Below the pieces are notes generated by a model. It was not told where the DNA came from. It ran no database searches and saw only the letters and a program-made list of their open reading frames with translations. Positions 1-10,560 of a stretch of DNA of 22,668 bases are shown piece by piece. The stretch's first letter is position 1. Every line of letters begins with the position of its first letter. The stretch is from Larix sibirica (taxonomy: Eukaryota > Streptophyta > Pinopsida > Pinales > Pinaceae): NCBI GenBank assembly GCA_004151065.3, contig NWUY0300014095.1:1-22668 (forward strand). The letters run 5' to 3'. The translations under genes and the position numbers were made by a program.

Positions 1-641
1 CTTTATCAGGACTCGGGGGGCTCCTCTACTTTTCTTCCACTGCCTTTATCAAATATGCCTTGCACTCTTCACGGAAGGGGTGCTCAAACACAGATCTTGG
101 TCCTTGACTTACCCATCTCAACTTGATGAATTCTTACTTCTAGGTTTCCTACTTAAATCAAACAACAAGCAACATGCAAAGGTCTATGACACTTTAGACA
201 TCAAATCAGTGAAACTTCATATCCCTTCTTAGGTATCACCATCTCAACCTTTCCATTAAGGGGAAAAGCTATGTCACGAAGGCATGTGAGGAGTTGTTGC
301 TTTAGGACACATGTCATGCATCGTCACAAGATCGACATATGGGTTAGATTAAGACATACCTAGGATTGGGCTCCTCTTGACCCTTAAAGTACCTCACAGC
401 TTTATTTATATAGCCAAACTTCTATTAGGAGTTTATTTCCTTCAACCTTGGATCATAGGAGAGCACTTTCCCTTCCCCCATAATTGTAGAGTCAAGTCTC
501 GTCAATCCCAACCACTCCACAAGGGATACCATATGTCATTGCATCGACCCATTTATAGTGATCAATAACTCCAACAACAAGCCCATATATGAATCCCCTC
601 CTTAGCCCTTGACCATTAGGACCAATAGGGTTTGAAATCAT
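1..641 (-). pseudogene. unrecognised broken coding tract, runs off left edge
   Basis: I do not recognise this protein. Reading the minus strand, three stretches look protein-coding although each frame is interrupted. The first, 641 to 402, opens with ATG at 641-639 (MISNPIGPNGQGLRRG) and includes the segment IDHYKWVDAMTYGIP. It has TGA stops at 494-492 and 455-453 and ends at TAA 404-402. The second, about 311 to 162, contains FPLNGKVEMVIPKKGYE, then a TGA, then a cysteine/histidine cluster CLKCHRPLHVACC (200-162). The third, 133 to 1, contains RSVFEHPFREECKAYLIKAV, has TAG at 28-26 and continues past the edge. All three run in one direction in a consistent order, so they probably derive from one decayed gene or mobile-element gene. 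The Cys/His cluster could be a decayed metal-binding motif. Each piece is short, and coding origin is inferred from composition and low stop density only. Confidence 0.4.
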
Positions 642-1529
642 AAGCTCTCCCTCTCTTGTACAATTACAATATCTCTAGCCTTGGAGACTCTGATTGTATC
701 ATGACATCTACATTATATTTTTGTTGGACTACTAGTTTATAGCTCTTGGATAAATACTTAGTTCTCTTTTACCTACTTTAGCTTCTTTCACACAACGCTT
801 TTAAAGGAGTTGCTTTTGCACTCCCACATTGTATTTATACATTAGATGTATCTTTTAGTCCCATTGACCTACTTTTGTGGTCATTTGTTGGACATTAATA
901 AAATTATCTTATGCTCACTTATCTATAAAAAACATAATAGTACCAATTCCCTTACCACTTTGCTATGGAACAATTTACATAGCTTAATATTATCTCATCC
1001 TCAACCCCCATTGGGGTCATATCAAAATCGTAAACAATATTTCACCATGATCATGAACATGAAAGATATTATAAAATTACAACCATGGATATGCTTATGA
1101 GTTAGTCGAACATGAAAGTAAAATAAAAAAAGTTGAATACATCCGCTTGGGATGTGCAATGTTGTAATCCATTAGCCATATGATTGGTTGTTAGGGCAAT
1201 ATTATTACTCATAGCAACATCATTGATTATAGTGAAAGAAGCACATCAAGTATGGAATGGAAGTGCATCAAGGAACACTTTACATTAAAGCATGGCATAA
1301 GGTCAACCTCATTCCAAGAAAAAATAACAATGTCTCTTTATATATTATCCTCTAATATTGGAAGGTTAGGGAAAAAGGAAATGTTCCAAAGATGGTAGGA
1401 TGTGTAACGTGGGTGTGTGTGAAAACAATAAATAATAAACAAGTGAATAAAGAGTGGATACATTGTGTTTGTCGTCATGGAATAGTTTCTACAACTTTAA
1501 AACCTCGTATGCACTCTTATATCTAAATA
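642..1529. other. no gene seen
   Basis: AT-rich sequence between the left-edge coding relic and the retrotransposon. A plus-strand open frame at 846-1100 (84 codons) shows no domain, and I do not regard it as a gene. I see no clear repeat or regulatory structure. Confidence 0.5.
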
Positions 1530-2501
1530 TGATCTAAAAATTATCATGGATATTCCACTACCCAATTCGTGCCCAATTCATCACAACAAATTTTAAATTT
1601 TACTACAGAACACCATGAAGTTATACTCTATTATAGAATGTTTTCTCATGATTAAATGGTAATATTGCAAGCATACCGCTCAAAATATTAAATTTAAATG
1701 AGAATATACAAGAAAAACTTCAATAGCAAAATAAGTATGCCATAAACACAATGAAAACAAGATGTACCATGGGAAATCTGATGTGGGCAAATCCAACAAG
1801 AATATGAGCATTGCGCTTTACACATCTATTCACATATATAAAATGCAACATACAAAGAAAGATAGACTCGCTATGGAGTTACAATAAAAATTGAGGCATG
1901 GATGGTTTCTATAGGGTTTTATCATTCCCTTGTTATACTCAAATGTCCCATTTCTTTACTCTGCTCAGTTAAGGAATAGTAAACCATTGCAATGTGAAGG
2001 AAACCCCTTCCTTTCCTTGTGTTTTAATTTTTAACATGCCTTGATAGTCATACATGGTTAGGATTTTTATATGCTCCAACTCTTGATTAGGCTCGGGGTT
2101 TGGGATCCTCTAGAATATTCTTGAAATTTCACACATAACTAGCTCCACATGTGTGAGCAAAGAGAATTTATATGACATCCACTTGATGTTGTGGTAGTCA
2201 AAGTATAGGTCAATTTGCAAGTGGCATAAATTTCACATATGAACTTTGATTAAGGTGCTCTTTATACTGGTGGAAATCTCTCAGTGAGTAGCATAATGTT
2301 GGAGGGATAATACTTTGTTCATAAATTTTTGACCTCAAAAAATGGTCAATTAATGCATGGAACACGATCTAGGAGTTTCAAGGCCCCAAATCACTGAAAT
2401 AGGATTTGCCCCTAAAATGGGTTTGATAAGGTCGTGGTTTTGATTTTTCAGCCCAATCACCAAAATCGATAACATATTATATAATGATCCATTTCAGGTC
2501 A
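1530..2501 (-). repeat. 3' LTR
   Basis: This is the downstream LTR of the minus-strand element, 972 bp long. It aligns along its full length with 7086-8034. Shared landmarks on the plus strand are gatattccacta near the left end, ccccttcctttccttg in the middle, ctagctccacatgtg, and gatccatttca at the right end. In the ungapped block 1971-2039 against 7519-7587, about 12 of 69 bases differ by eye, and the rest of the repeat looks more diverged. Boundaries were set by the paired TG/CA ends and by the adjoining polypurine tract. Confidence 0.9.
2477..2483 (-). promoter_or_regulatory. possible TATA element in the 3' LTR
   Basis: TATATAA on the minus strand lies 18 bases inside the LTR and occurs at the same offset in the other LTR. 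It could be the U3 TATA box. Its position so close to the LTR start is unusual, so conservation may only reflect shared ancestry. Confidence 0.25.
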
Positions 2502-2515
2502 TACCTCCCCATTTT
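2502..2515 (-). other. polypurine tract
   Basis: In the element sense this reads AAAATGGGGAGGTA and directly abuts the 3' LTR. This is where plus-strand DNA synthesis of LTR retrotransposons is primed. The tract carries two pyrimidine interruptions (T), probably mutations. Confidence 0.7.
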
Positions 2516-2769
2516 GAGAGGCCTTTGCTCCCTGCCTAACTTATATTGAAAGAGATGAGGAAACATTTCCTCAACTTTCTCCCTCAAGTATCATTTGGCC
2601 TTCCTTAGAAGTTGTCCTTTTAGCACAACTTGCCAAAGTTATTCTTGCCCCCATCTATATGCTTTGGACATTTTCTACAAAACCGTATCTTATTCCAACT
2701 TTGTTCGAGCTTCTAGTTCTAATTTTTTTGTGGCAGGTAAGACTTGCACTTTATTTTCCTTGCCTAACA

Positions 2770-3845
2770 TGGATGGCTCCTAGAGTTCCATATTATTCAC
2801 ATGTACTAATATGTAAATGTGCATGTATGGAGATAGACCGATTCTATAATCATTATCACATACCTATTCCAACACTTAGAAAGGGCCATATCTCAAAGCC
2901 TCAACATTCTTCATAGGTCTCTACAATCTCATTTTATTAAGGTGCAAGTGTGACGTGGCCTTCTACCTTGAATATCTTCTTAAGTATGTGATGATTGTGC
3001 TTGACCTTGTACTTATCATGTGACTTCTTCACTATATCTTGTATGTGCAAATGGATATGCTGACTCTTGTTGATGAATCTCTTAGTCTTCAATGCTTCTC
3101 GTGTTGTGTGTTCCTCATTTCCTCCATGTTGCCCATATACAACATCTAGGGGTGAAGGTGGCCAATATCTAAGACAAGTTTCAAAAGGGGACTTGTACTG
3201 GTATATCATAAGAGTGTCAAATATAAAATAAATTACCATCTTAGGTTCTTGGATGTTTCTTATTGTAGCCTATTTAGAGTTGAACCAATGTCTTGTTCAC
3301 TACTTCCATATGTCATCCATTTCAGATGGAACGTTACAAATCTCTTCATCCCAGTGTCCATCTTCTCCTACATAGTATTCCAGAGGCACTAAAAACACCT
3401 CAAATCTATGTTCGAAATTAAGCTCCATTATATTACAAAGTGCACCTAAGCCCTTTCAAAGAGAAAAATTGTTGCATCTTGCCTCGTGATGGACTTTTTA
3501 CAAGGCATGAGTATGTACATATTACTAGATTTATCCACTACCACAAATAGATATTCATGTCCCCAACTAGTTTTTGGAAGACCACCTATAAAATCCATGG
3601 AGATGCTCTCCCATGGCCTAGTAGGTATAGGTAAGGTACAATATAGACCTTACTTTCTATTTTTTGGTTTACTGGTACAACAAAGTATGCGAAGTGAGTT
3701 ACGTCTTCTTTCATTTTGGGTCAATACATATATCTTTCCAAGTATTCTATTGTTTCCTAGCACCAGAATGACTTGCGACTTTGGATATGTGAGCCTCTTT
3801 TATAAGTTGTGTTCGCTCACCTTTAGGCACACATAAATTATCCAT
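2770..3845 (-). pseudogene. integrase remnant (Ty3/Gypsy pol, 3' part)
   Basis: Integrase would join the element's cDNA to the host genome. Minus-strand pieces follow family order. At 3845-3700 lies an N-terminal segment (LCVPKGERTQLIKEAH) typical of the zinc-binding region. At about 3616-3571 the catalytic core entry [16 protein letters not shown] contains the first core Asp, followed by YLFVVVD. At 3239-2937 lies a C-terminal open stretch with KSPFETCLRYWPPSPLDVVYG, the conserved block after the core. Near 2899-2780 there is a GPY/F-like module with LRYGPF and then PYMHIY. Frameshifts and stops separate these pieces. No chromodomain was seen between the GPY/F module and the polypurine tract. 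Assignment to integrase is firm, and inactivity is evident. Confidence 0.88.
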
Positions 3846-4079
3846 CTTGTAGTGCAACTCATATTGGATATGGTAGTAATCTTTGTTGTCATCTTATTAT
3901 TCATGAACTTGGCCTTGCAATTGTCAAAATATCTCCTTGAATTCCTCGTATTTTGTTTATTCCTCCTTGCATGCATGATGGATGAAAACCTCCATGTGCA
4001 TAAGAGTAGAAAAATATGTGATCTTGGGTGTGGGTGCCCTTAAAACATGTCTACCATATTTTAGTATTTCTATTCTTAT

Positions 4080-4200
4080 ACTTGATCATTAGATGAAATT
4101 GTCGTAACAATCCCATCCACTTCTAGTCCCTTGCTTGTTGAAGCTTACTACGGGTCTACAAATATTGCAAAGGTTGGTAGTTGGTGTGGATGATGGTATA
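4080..4200 (-). pseudogene. RNase H remnant, C-terminal end
   Basis: The minus-strand translation contains TNYQPLQYL, then SKLQQARD, then KWMGLLRQFHLMIKYKN. This is the characteristic end of the Gypsy RNase H domain (the H-T-D-H-x-P-L region followed by the W-M block). Two in-frame stops lie inside it. The domain degrades the RNA strand of the RNA/DNA hybrid during replication. It sits between RT and integrase, as expected. Confidence 0.8.
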
Positions 4201-4235
4201 TTTTCCTATCAAATAATGCTCTCATTTATCAACAA

Positions 4236-4324
4236 TTCAACGATGCTCCATGAAATAATTCAAAATGATGCTCTTACCTCAGTGGGGTAGTTCAACGATG
4301 CTCCATGAAATAATTCAAAATGAT
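4236..4324. repeat. short tandem duplication, 55-bp period
   Basis: A block starting ttcaacgatgctccatgaaa occurs at 4236 and again, almost unchanged, at 4291; the second copy is partial (about 34 bases). It lies within the RT-RNase H region of the element and would disrupt the reading frame. Its near-perfect identity suggests it arose after most of the element's decay. Confidence 0.85.
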
Positions 4325-4691
4325 AACATCTAGCTTTCCTCATTACATCAAGCCTACTCACATTGCATACCCCCTTACATATGTCTCCACTTCGAAGGGG
4401 TTTTAAAAATTAGGCAATATGGGAATTTCTACAAGACTAATATTTCACTTTAACACTTCAAAAACCTTATGTTGGTTCTTTCCCCACTAAAAACTCCTCT
4501 TGATGGTTGTTATGGCATGGAGTGGTGCAATCACAATTGAAAAAGATGTCATTAACTTGTGAAGGCATCGTGTTTCTCCCATAATGCTCTTACCTCAATG
4601 ACATTGGTAGGAAATGACTATTTGTGACAATGACAACCATCTTCACATGGTCAATCTCGAGTTCCCCTCCACTAATCACATACACCAAGGA

Positions 4692-5155
4692 CTATTGAGA
4701 AAACTCATATTTCTTAATGTTTGCTATTAGTTGATGCTTTCTCAGAGCTTCTAACGCTTGCATAATACTTGAAATATGCTCTTCCCAGGTAGAGATAAAG
4801 ACAAAGATATCATCCAAGTGCTCTATTACTAGTGAGTCCAGAAAGGGACAAAACACATCATCCATCGAAACCATAAATAGTTGGTGCATTACATAAACCA
4901 AAAGGCATAACCAACAACTCATATAAACCTTGCCTCATCTTAAAGATGGTATTCTAGGTGTCTTTTTATTTGTCTAACACTTGGTGGAATCACGATTTGA
5001 GATCTATATTGCTTAAGTACTTGGCATGTTATAATTGATCCTAAGCAAAGGGTATTGGTATTTTAGGGTGAACTTGTTTATATATTTATAGTTGATACCC
5101 ATTCTTTAAGTCCCATTCTTCTTGGGAACTATAATGGTAGGTGACTCAAAAGGGG
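4692..5155 (-). pseudogene. reverse transcriptase remnant (Ty3/Gypsy pol)
   Basis: RT copies the element RNA into DNA. The minus strand gives SPTIIVPKKNGT near 5155-5111, the fingers-region motif, then a frame-broken palm segment ending in GKVYM. A 76-codon open stretch (4922-4692) follows, holding DDVFCPFLDSLVIEHLDDI. The HLDD there corresponds to the catalytic Y-x-D-D box, with the Tyr replaced by His and both Asp retained. This is followed by WEEHISSIMQALEALRKHQL and an IKKYEF segment (usually KKCEF). Order and spacing match the plant Gypsy RT family. Multiple stops upstream of 4922 and the altered catalytic box show it is dead. Confidence 0.92.
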
Positions 5156-5750
5156 AGGTACTTGGTCAAATTACTCCCCATTCCTATAGTTGTTGCAACT
5201 ATTGCTTTAGTTTAGTTGCTTCTAGCGTGGATTATTAATTTGTACAACCCTATGTTTAGCAATGGAGAATCACATAATAATGGTATCTTCTACTCCACTT
5301 CCCTCTTAGGTTGTATCCCTTTAGAATCTTAGAACAATTATATGCACACCTACAAAGCTACTCCAACCAGTGTTTATGCTCTTTTGTACATTTATCTAGA
5401 AATGCCTTTACATGCATCGATTCATCTTTTTATTAATTTTGTCTCAAGAAGAGAAATACAAACTTTTCACCTGATATAATCAATGTTCTTTCTTAGTTGG
5501 AACTTACTAGGGTTGTTGAATTTACCTTTATGCACATTGATGATGTGGTATTTTCCATGAATGACTGGGTGGTGTTGGTTTGCTCTCCCCATGAAGATTG
5601 CATCTTGCATGTACATATGGGACTTCCAAACACTACACCACATAAATCAAATGGAACCACATCGACATCAACTTCCTTGATGTAGTTTGTACTTACAACA
5701 TATACGATCTTACATTACTTAGTAACACTAAGCTCCACATCCTTATTTAC

Positions 5751-6113
5751 TCATGTTAGTTGGTATGGGAAAAGATGGTCATGAGCTTTTAATCCAATCT
5801 TTCTCACCAAATCCTTAACTATGAAGTTGGCTTGTGAACCGAAATCAAATACAACATCTACCTTTGTTTTCTTGACTTGTACCTTGATATGGAAGAGTTT
5901 AGTCTTCTCCTTCACTTCCTTGGAACAAATGTTGCTCAAGTTTACCTCCCTCTTCACCAGAGTGAAAAAAAAATTATCATCTACATCTGGGCTACTTTTT
6001 GCTTGGTTACATGAATCCATGCCTAGAATGTTCTTTTTCTTGGCATTCTTCTTGCGGTTCTTTGGATTCAATTTGGGATGTAGTGGAAACAATGTTTTAT
6101 TCAATTTGATCAT
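5751..6113 (-). pseudogene. aspartic protease remnant with altered catalytic triad
   Basis: A 120-codon open stretch on the minus strand. Its first ~75 residues are a charged linker (KNRKKNAKKKN). It then reads KVDVVFDFGSQANFI, which lines up with the flap-proximal active site of plant Gypsy proteases, usually D-S/T-G-[SA]. Here the Ser/Thr is Phe, giving D-F-G. Downstream, VKDLVRKIGLKAHDHLFPYQ matches the conserved segment after the active site. The protease would cut the Gag-Pol polyprotein. The neighbouring gag and RT remnants confirm its place. Because the catalytic Ser/Thr is missing, activity would not be expected even if the frame were whole. Confidence 0.88.
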
Positions 6114-6139
6114 TGGAGTTACAATGTTTTATTGGTTGC

Positions 6140-6996
6140 TCAGATTGTTGCATTGATGTGCAGTGGAAACAATCTCATACCCTCTCCTTTCCACTTCTTC
6201 TTTCCATACTTGGAATCCCTATGTTGATCTATATGCTTGGAACCACTTGGTTTCCCTTTCATCTTCTCCATCTCTAGATAATGTGACGGTGCATGGGTTT
6301 CATTAATGGCCTTATGTTTAAAGAGCATCACTTGCCTCCTTATATGAATGTGTATACCACCCAAATACTTGAGGATTACATACAGGTTCTTGGGAAAATT
6401 CCATATAGAATGGCTTGTTTTCTAACTCAATGGTTACTCTTACACACTTTTCTCTCTCTTTTAATTGTAGTAGTGCCAATGAATCTTGTGGTCCTCTTCA
6501 TAACCAATAGGGTAAATCTAGGAATCAATGAGAGTTTTAAACACCTCCCACCTTTTCATTGGCGGATCACCCTCCAATCCTAGTTTCTATGTAGAACTTT
6601 CCCACCATGTTTGGGTGTAACCCTCTAGCTTCATTCAAGAATGATATATTGTTCTCTTCTCTTATGTTATGCACATTAAGTAGACTTATCGCTTTTCACA
6701 ACCATTTCTTCAATTCCACATTGTTGATCTCACCTTGATAGGGTTTGATGTCCACTTTTAACAAATGCTGGGAAGATGTGATGTTAGAACATGGTCTCCC
6801 TTTCTTTGGATCTTCAAGTTCCCCATTAGAGTCACATACGAGTTAAAGTTTCCGATCTCCCCAAAAGGTCTAATCTTGTTGTCCAAAGCCAACATTAAAA
6901 TCTCCATATTGTAGGAGGTGTCAGAGACTTGTGTTCTAGTCTTGCAAATCTCTCCTCCGAGTCACCCTTTAGGATGTTACTGTACTCATTCACCAT
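6140..6996 (-). pseudogene. gag remnant (Ty3/Gypsy)
   Basis: Gag would form the virus-like particle around element RNA. The likely start is ATG at 6996-6994, about 75 bases downstream of the primer-binding site in element sense, giving MVNEYSNILKGDSEERFARL, a coiled-coil-like N-terminus seen in this family. The open stretch that begins upstream at the primer-binding site has a TTG, not an ATG, so I reject it as the start. After a decayed middle, 6364-6140 holds YLGGIHIHIRRQVMLF, the conserved end of the retrotransposon gag domain, then a basic tail GKPSGSKHIDQHRDSKYGKK. No CCHC zinc knuckle was found. Stops and frameshifts separate the ends. Confidence 0.75.
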
Positions 6997-7070
6997 GGAT
7001 ATGGATTGAGACTTATTTATTTGTGAAAATCTATGGATGTTATAGTATTCCACAAAAAATAAAGAGAAAT

Positions 7071-7082
7071 TCTTTGATACCA
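7071..7082 (-). other. primer-binding site (initiator tRNA-Met type)
   Basis: In element sense the sequence is TGGTATCAAAGA, three bases after the 5' LTR ends. Ten of 12 bases match the usual plant initiator tRNA-Met primer site TGGTATCAGAGC. It fixes the direction of the element and the inner border of the 5' LTR. Confidence 0.8.
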
Positions 7083-7085
7083 ATA

Positions 7086-8034
7086 TGATATGTAAATTAC
7101 TTTAGATATTCCACTAGACAGCTCATCACAACATATGTTAACTGCTACTACAAAACACTGTGAGGTTATACTATGCTATGCATGTTTGATTTGATGATTT
7201 TTAAAATATAATATTTCAAGCATATCACTCAAAATATTAAAACAATGAACTAAGATTATAAGAGAAAAACTACAATAGCTAAATGAGCACAACATCAATG
7301 CAATAAGATCAAGATGTACCCTTAGGAACTCAATGTGGTAAAACCTAAAAAGAAGAGAACAATTGTGCCTTGTTCTTTTCTTCTCAACTATAAAATGCAA
7401 TATACAAAGAAATATAGACTCATTATGAAGTTACAATAGACATTGTGGCTTGAATGGCTACTAGAAGTCTTCTTATTCCTCTGTTCTCAAATCTCCCACT
7501 CCTTTGCTCTTATCAACTATGGAACAATAAATCATTACAATATGAACAAAACCCCTTCCTTTCCTTGGGGTTTAGTTTTTAACATGTTGCTATAGTCATT
7601 TAGGGTTAAGATAAGGGCTTTTGCATGCCCCAACTCCCAATTAGAGTTAAGGTTTTGGACTGTATAGACCCTTCTCTAAATTTCACATGCAACTAGCTCC
7701 ACATGTGAGAATAATGAGAGTCGACATGGCATCCACTTGGAAATGCAATGGCCAAATCATAGGTCATCTGGTCAAAGGAATAACTTCCTCACACATACTC
7801 TAATTGAGGTGCTCTTTGCATTGTTAGAAATATTTCGACGAGTGAAGTAACATTAGAAGGTTTTGAAATTGGTCATAATGTTTTCAAGGCTAAAACATGC
7901 TCTAGAGGTTTAGGAATCCAAATCACCAAAATAGGACACACCCTTAAATGGGCCTAGCCATGGCATGGCTTTGATTTTCTACCCCACAATGTACAAAATA
8001 AATGACAAATTATATAGCGATCCATTTCAAATCA
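7086..8034 (-). repeat. 5' LTR
   Basis: This is the upstream LTR of the minus-strand element, 949 bp, pairing with 1530-2501. On the plus strand it begins TGAT and ends ATCA, giving a 4-bp terminal inverted repeat. Its inner border lies beside the primer-binding site. It would have carried the promoter and start of transcription. A TATATAA on the minus strand (8016-8010) mirrors the one in the other LTR. Confidence 0.9.
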
Positions 8035-10154
8035 AAATGACTAATAAAAAAACCTTGTGCGGTCCTTTAATAAATTGTATATACATGGTTAAGGTGTAAT
8101 GGTGTCATTCTTGAATTCCTAGTTGTCAAAATAAGGGAAGAAAATAACTTCTAGTTTTCAAATGAAGAGAAACCTCAATCGCCCTAGGAGCTTGCATTAT
8201 CGCCATTGATAACTATTTCTTTTGTATTACAATGACGAGAAGAGGCATTATGTGAAATGCTTGTATTGTTGTTGGTCCATATCTATATTATAAATTAAGG
8301 TTGACAACATGGTAAAAATGACTAGTTGACCACTTGAAAACCTATAAAACATGAACAAAAGGTCATGTATGATCAAAATAGGAACACTAGAAAGACCCAA
8401 GAGCTCCAACATTTTCTAGAAGGGTTAGAAGAGAGGTTATAGTGCACAAAAGAGTGTGCAACGAATCCAAATGAAGTACAACTCCTATAGGTTACTCTTT
8501 GCATGTAACAAAATGTGCTCGTAGGTAATTATTATGTTTTGTTTGTTCATGACATCAATTGTGATTACAACAAAGTCCATATTTTTTTGTTAGATTTTCC
8601 CTCTTGACATTAACGATTCATAAGGATGTGAGATCACATTGTGGGAAGTGTCGAAATATCTACCAACACTATGATGCAAGCAAGCAATTAAATGAAAGTA
8701 CTCAAATGGATAAGAGCTGATAAACCATCCTTGAACTTCTTATAATTGATCTCTCTACTCTCAATACTAGATGATTGTGGTAAAAGAGGGCCTTGCTTGG
8801 CCAACCATGTAAAATAGGAGTTACGAAATTGAGGGAAATGAAGATGACTTAAGTGAATTTGATGATACGAGAGAATAGAGATGGGCAAGTTGAGTGTGAT
8901 ATATGTGTCTAATTTGTTAACCCTTTGGTTTATACAACATGTGGACAAGGTCTACATTAAGCATGTGCCATGAAAGCATTGCTCCTTTACTAGCTAGGGT
9001 AAGGACATTTCTAACTACAAACCAATTTCCTACTGGAGTCTCAGTATACACATATTACAATGGATATGCATGAATGCAAAATGTGAGTAGCTTATTTAAT
9101 TAAGGTTGAGAATGCAGAGCTTCACTACCAACTAGGAAAACATTGAATTTTACTATCCATCAATATTCCTACAAAGTTTTGTCATGTTTCCCTACATCAA
9201 GACATGGTAAGGATGGGTTTCACCACCATTTGAGGCCTTGATAGGGTCGTGGATTATTAGATGGTGTAAGGGTGGTGTAAGGTTGTTAAATTAATTTTAA
9301 GAACATACAACTTTCAAGTTTGTGACAAACTCGAAACTAATCAAGAGATCATATAACCACAAGCTCATTAATAAAAATGAATCAATTATATGGAAGATAG
9401 TGTGGGTGCATGGGTGAAGAAGGAATTGATAGTTTAGGTCGACAAGCTCTTAAGATCCAATGTTTGTTAGTGCTAGAGAAACCCAAAAATGAGTGTGTGG
9501 GTGACAACTTGGGGCAAGAGACATTTAATTGTTAACATTATCATATACACCGAAACCCGCATTATTGTTCTACATGCACAATAACAATAAGCATGTATAT
9601 ATCAACAACACTAGTAAGAATACCGCAATATGAACGAAACCAATTACTCTAATTATTTATGAAGAAAATAAAAGAGTGCACTAAATGATATATCATAATC
9701 CTAGTAAAAAACACTAAGACTAGATCTTTGAACAATAAGTAAGCCAATACATGGTAGTAACATTTTCCTGAACAACCAAGAAGATCTTTGAAATCGACAT
9801 ATTATTTTGAATGTGCGAGCCAATAATTGGGTTGAGTAATCAAGGAGCTTAGTGAGAGCCAAACAACTGAGTAGTTGAATGGTTTAAGAAGCCAATTGAC
9901 CTACATTAACCTGGTTATGAAGCAAAATATAAAGGTGCAAGAAAGATAAATCATAGAGGCAAGTAAAACAAGTTAAAAACAACCTTAACTTACATGCCAC
10001 TTTTGCCTACCATGTAAATTTATTAACAAGTTATTTTGGGTGAAAAAGGAAAATGTTTAATGTGTTTTGTTGTTCTACATAGTCATGTTGTTAAAGTATA
10101 TTTGTTGCATGTTATAAATTGAGAAGGAAAGATATAAGAATGAACTCATTCGAA
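8035..10154. other. no supported gene
   Basis: About 2.1 kb of AT-rich sequence. The longest open stretch, 8948-8688 on the minus strand (86 codons), has no domain I can name. It contains YFTWLAKQG, faintly like FFCWLAKDA in the relic near 18.45 kb, which may be chance. Otherwise I see no repeat, RNA gene or regulatory signal. Confidence 0.5.
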
Positions 10155-10450
10155 GTTGGTTGAGTCTATAACGAAGCTAAAATGCAAGGGAGGGTGTCTC
10201 ATAACTAAGGATGAATAAAAGAGAGATGTGCTCATTCAGAACAAATGTTTCATTATCTATATATACTCTATGGATATGGTGCATGTGAATTGTACACCAA
10301 TGTTTCATTTTTATTTTAATATTTTATTTTCTCCCTCGAAACAAATAACTTAAGGTGACGATGTTAGTGTCAAAGTGTTTATCTATATTACATGGATATG
10401 ATGTACGTGACTTGTACGACATTGTTTAATTTGTAACATTACTTTTTCTC
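10155..10450 (+). repeat. dispersed repeat module A, copy 1
   Basis: Similar in the same orientation to 14173-14493. Shared landmarks are gctaaaatgcaagggaggg, aacaaatgtttcattatcta, and ggatatggtgcatgtgaatt. Internally it holds two imperfect tandem units (starting at 10243 and 10372, period about 129), each with a ggatatg-gt/gatgt core. It resembles a piece of an LTR, but no TG/CA borders or target duplication could be fixed. Confidence 0.7.
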
Positions 10451-10456
10451 AAAGTT

Positions 10457-10560
10457 GGTTGTGTCTGCGTAGAATAAAAGAAAACAAAAACGCCCCGCTT
10501 TTTCGACGATTTTGGGTCCAAAACCGGTTAAAATTCTTGNTGAAAGTGACTTCAGGGATT
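10457..10560 (+). repeat. dispersed repeat module B, copy 1
   Basis: Matches 13909-13990 in the same orientation. Landmarks are cgctttttcg, gattttggg (attttggg in copy 2) and ggttaaaat. It directly follows module A, whereas in the second copy B precedes A. It contains the only ambiguous base of the window (10540). Confidence 0.7.

Larger units (their letters stand above)
1530..8034 (-). mobile_element. full-length decayed Ty3/Gypsy LTR retrotransposon
   Basis: A complete element of about 6.5 kb lies on the minus strand. It has two related terminal repeats (7086-8034 and 1530-2501), a primer-binding site beside the 5' LTR, a polypurine tract beside the 3' LTR, and remnants in the order gag, protease, RT, RNase H, integrase. 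Integrase downstream of RT defines Ty3/Gypsy rather than Copia. Both LTRs begin TGA and end TCA in the element sense. The flanks are aaata (1525-1529) and aaatg (8035-8039), a 4-of-5 match consistent with a mutated 5-bp target-site duplication. Every coding domain has stops and frameshifts, so the element cannot move on its own. No envelope-like gene or chromodomain was seen. Strong divergence between the LTRs marks an old insertion. Confidence 0.93.

Noticed and set aside
3486-4043. Plus-strand open frames of 116 and 63 codons
   Set aside because: They lie opposite the integrase region of the minus-strand retrotransposon and show no family motif; they are antisense shadows.
5821-6583. Plus-strand open frames with hydrophobic stretches (111 and 96 codons)
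   Set aside because: Antisense to the protease and gag remnants, whose minus-strand motifs are clear.
6895-7083. Gag start at 7083
   Set aside because: The first codon is TTG and lies inside the primer-binding site; the ATG at 6996-6994 is the better start.
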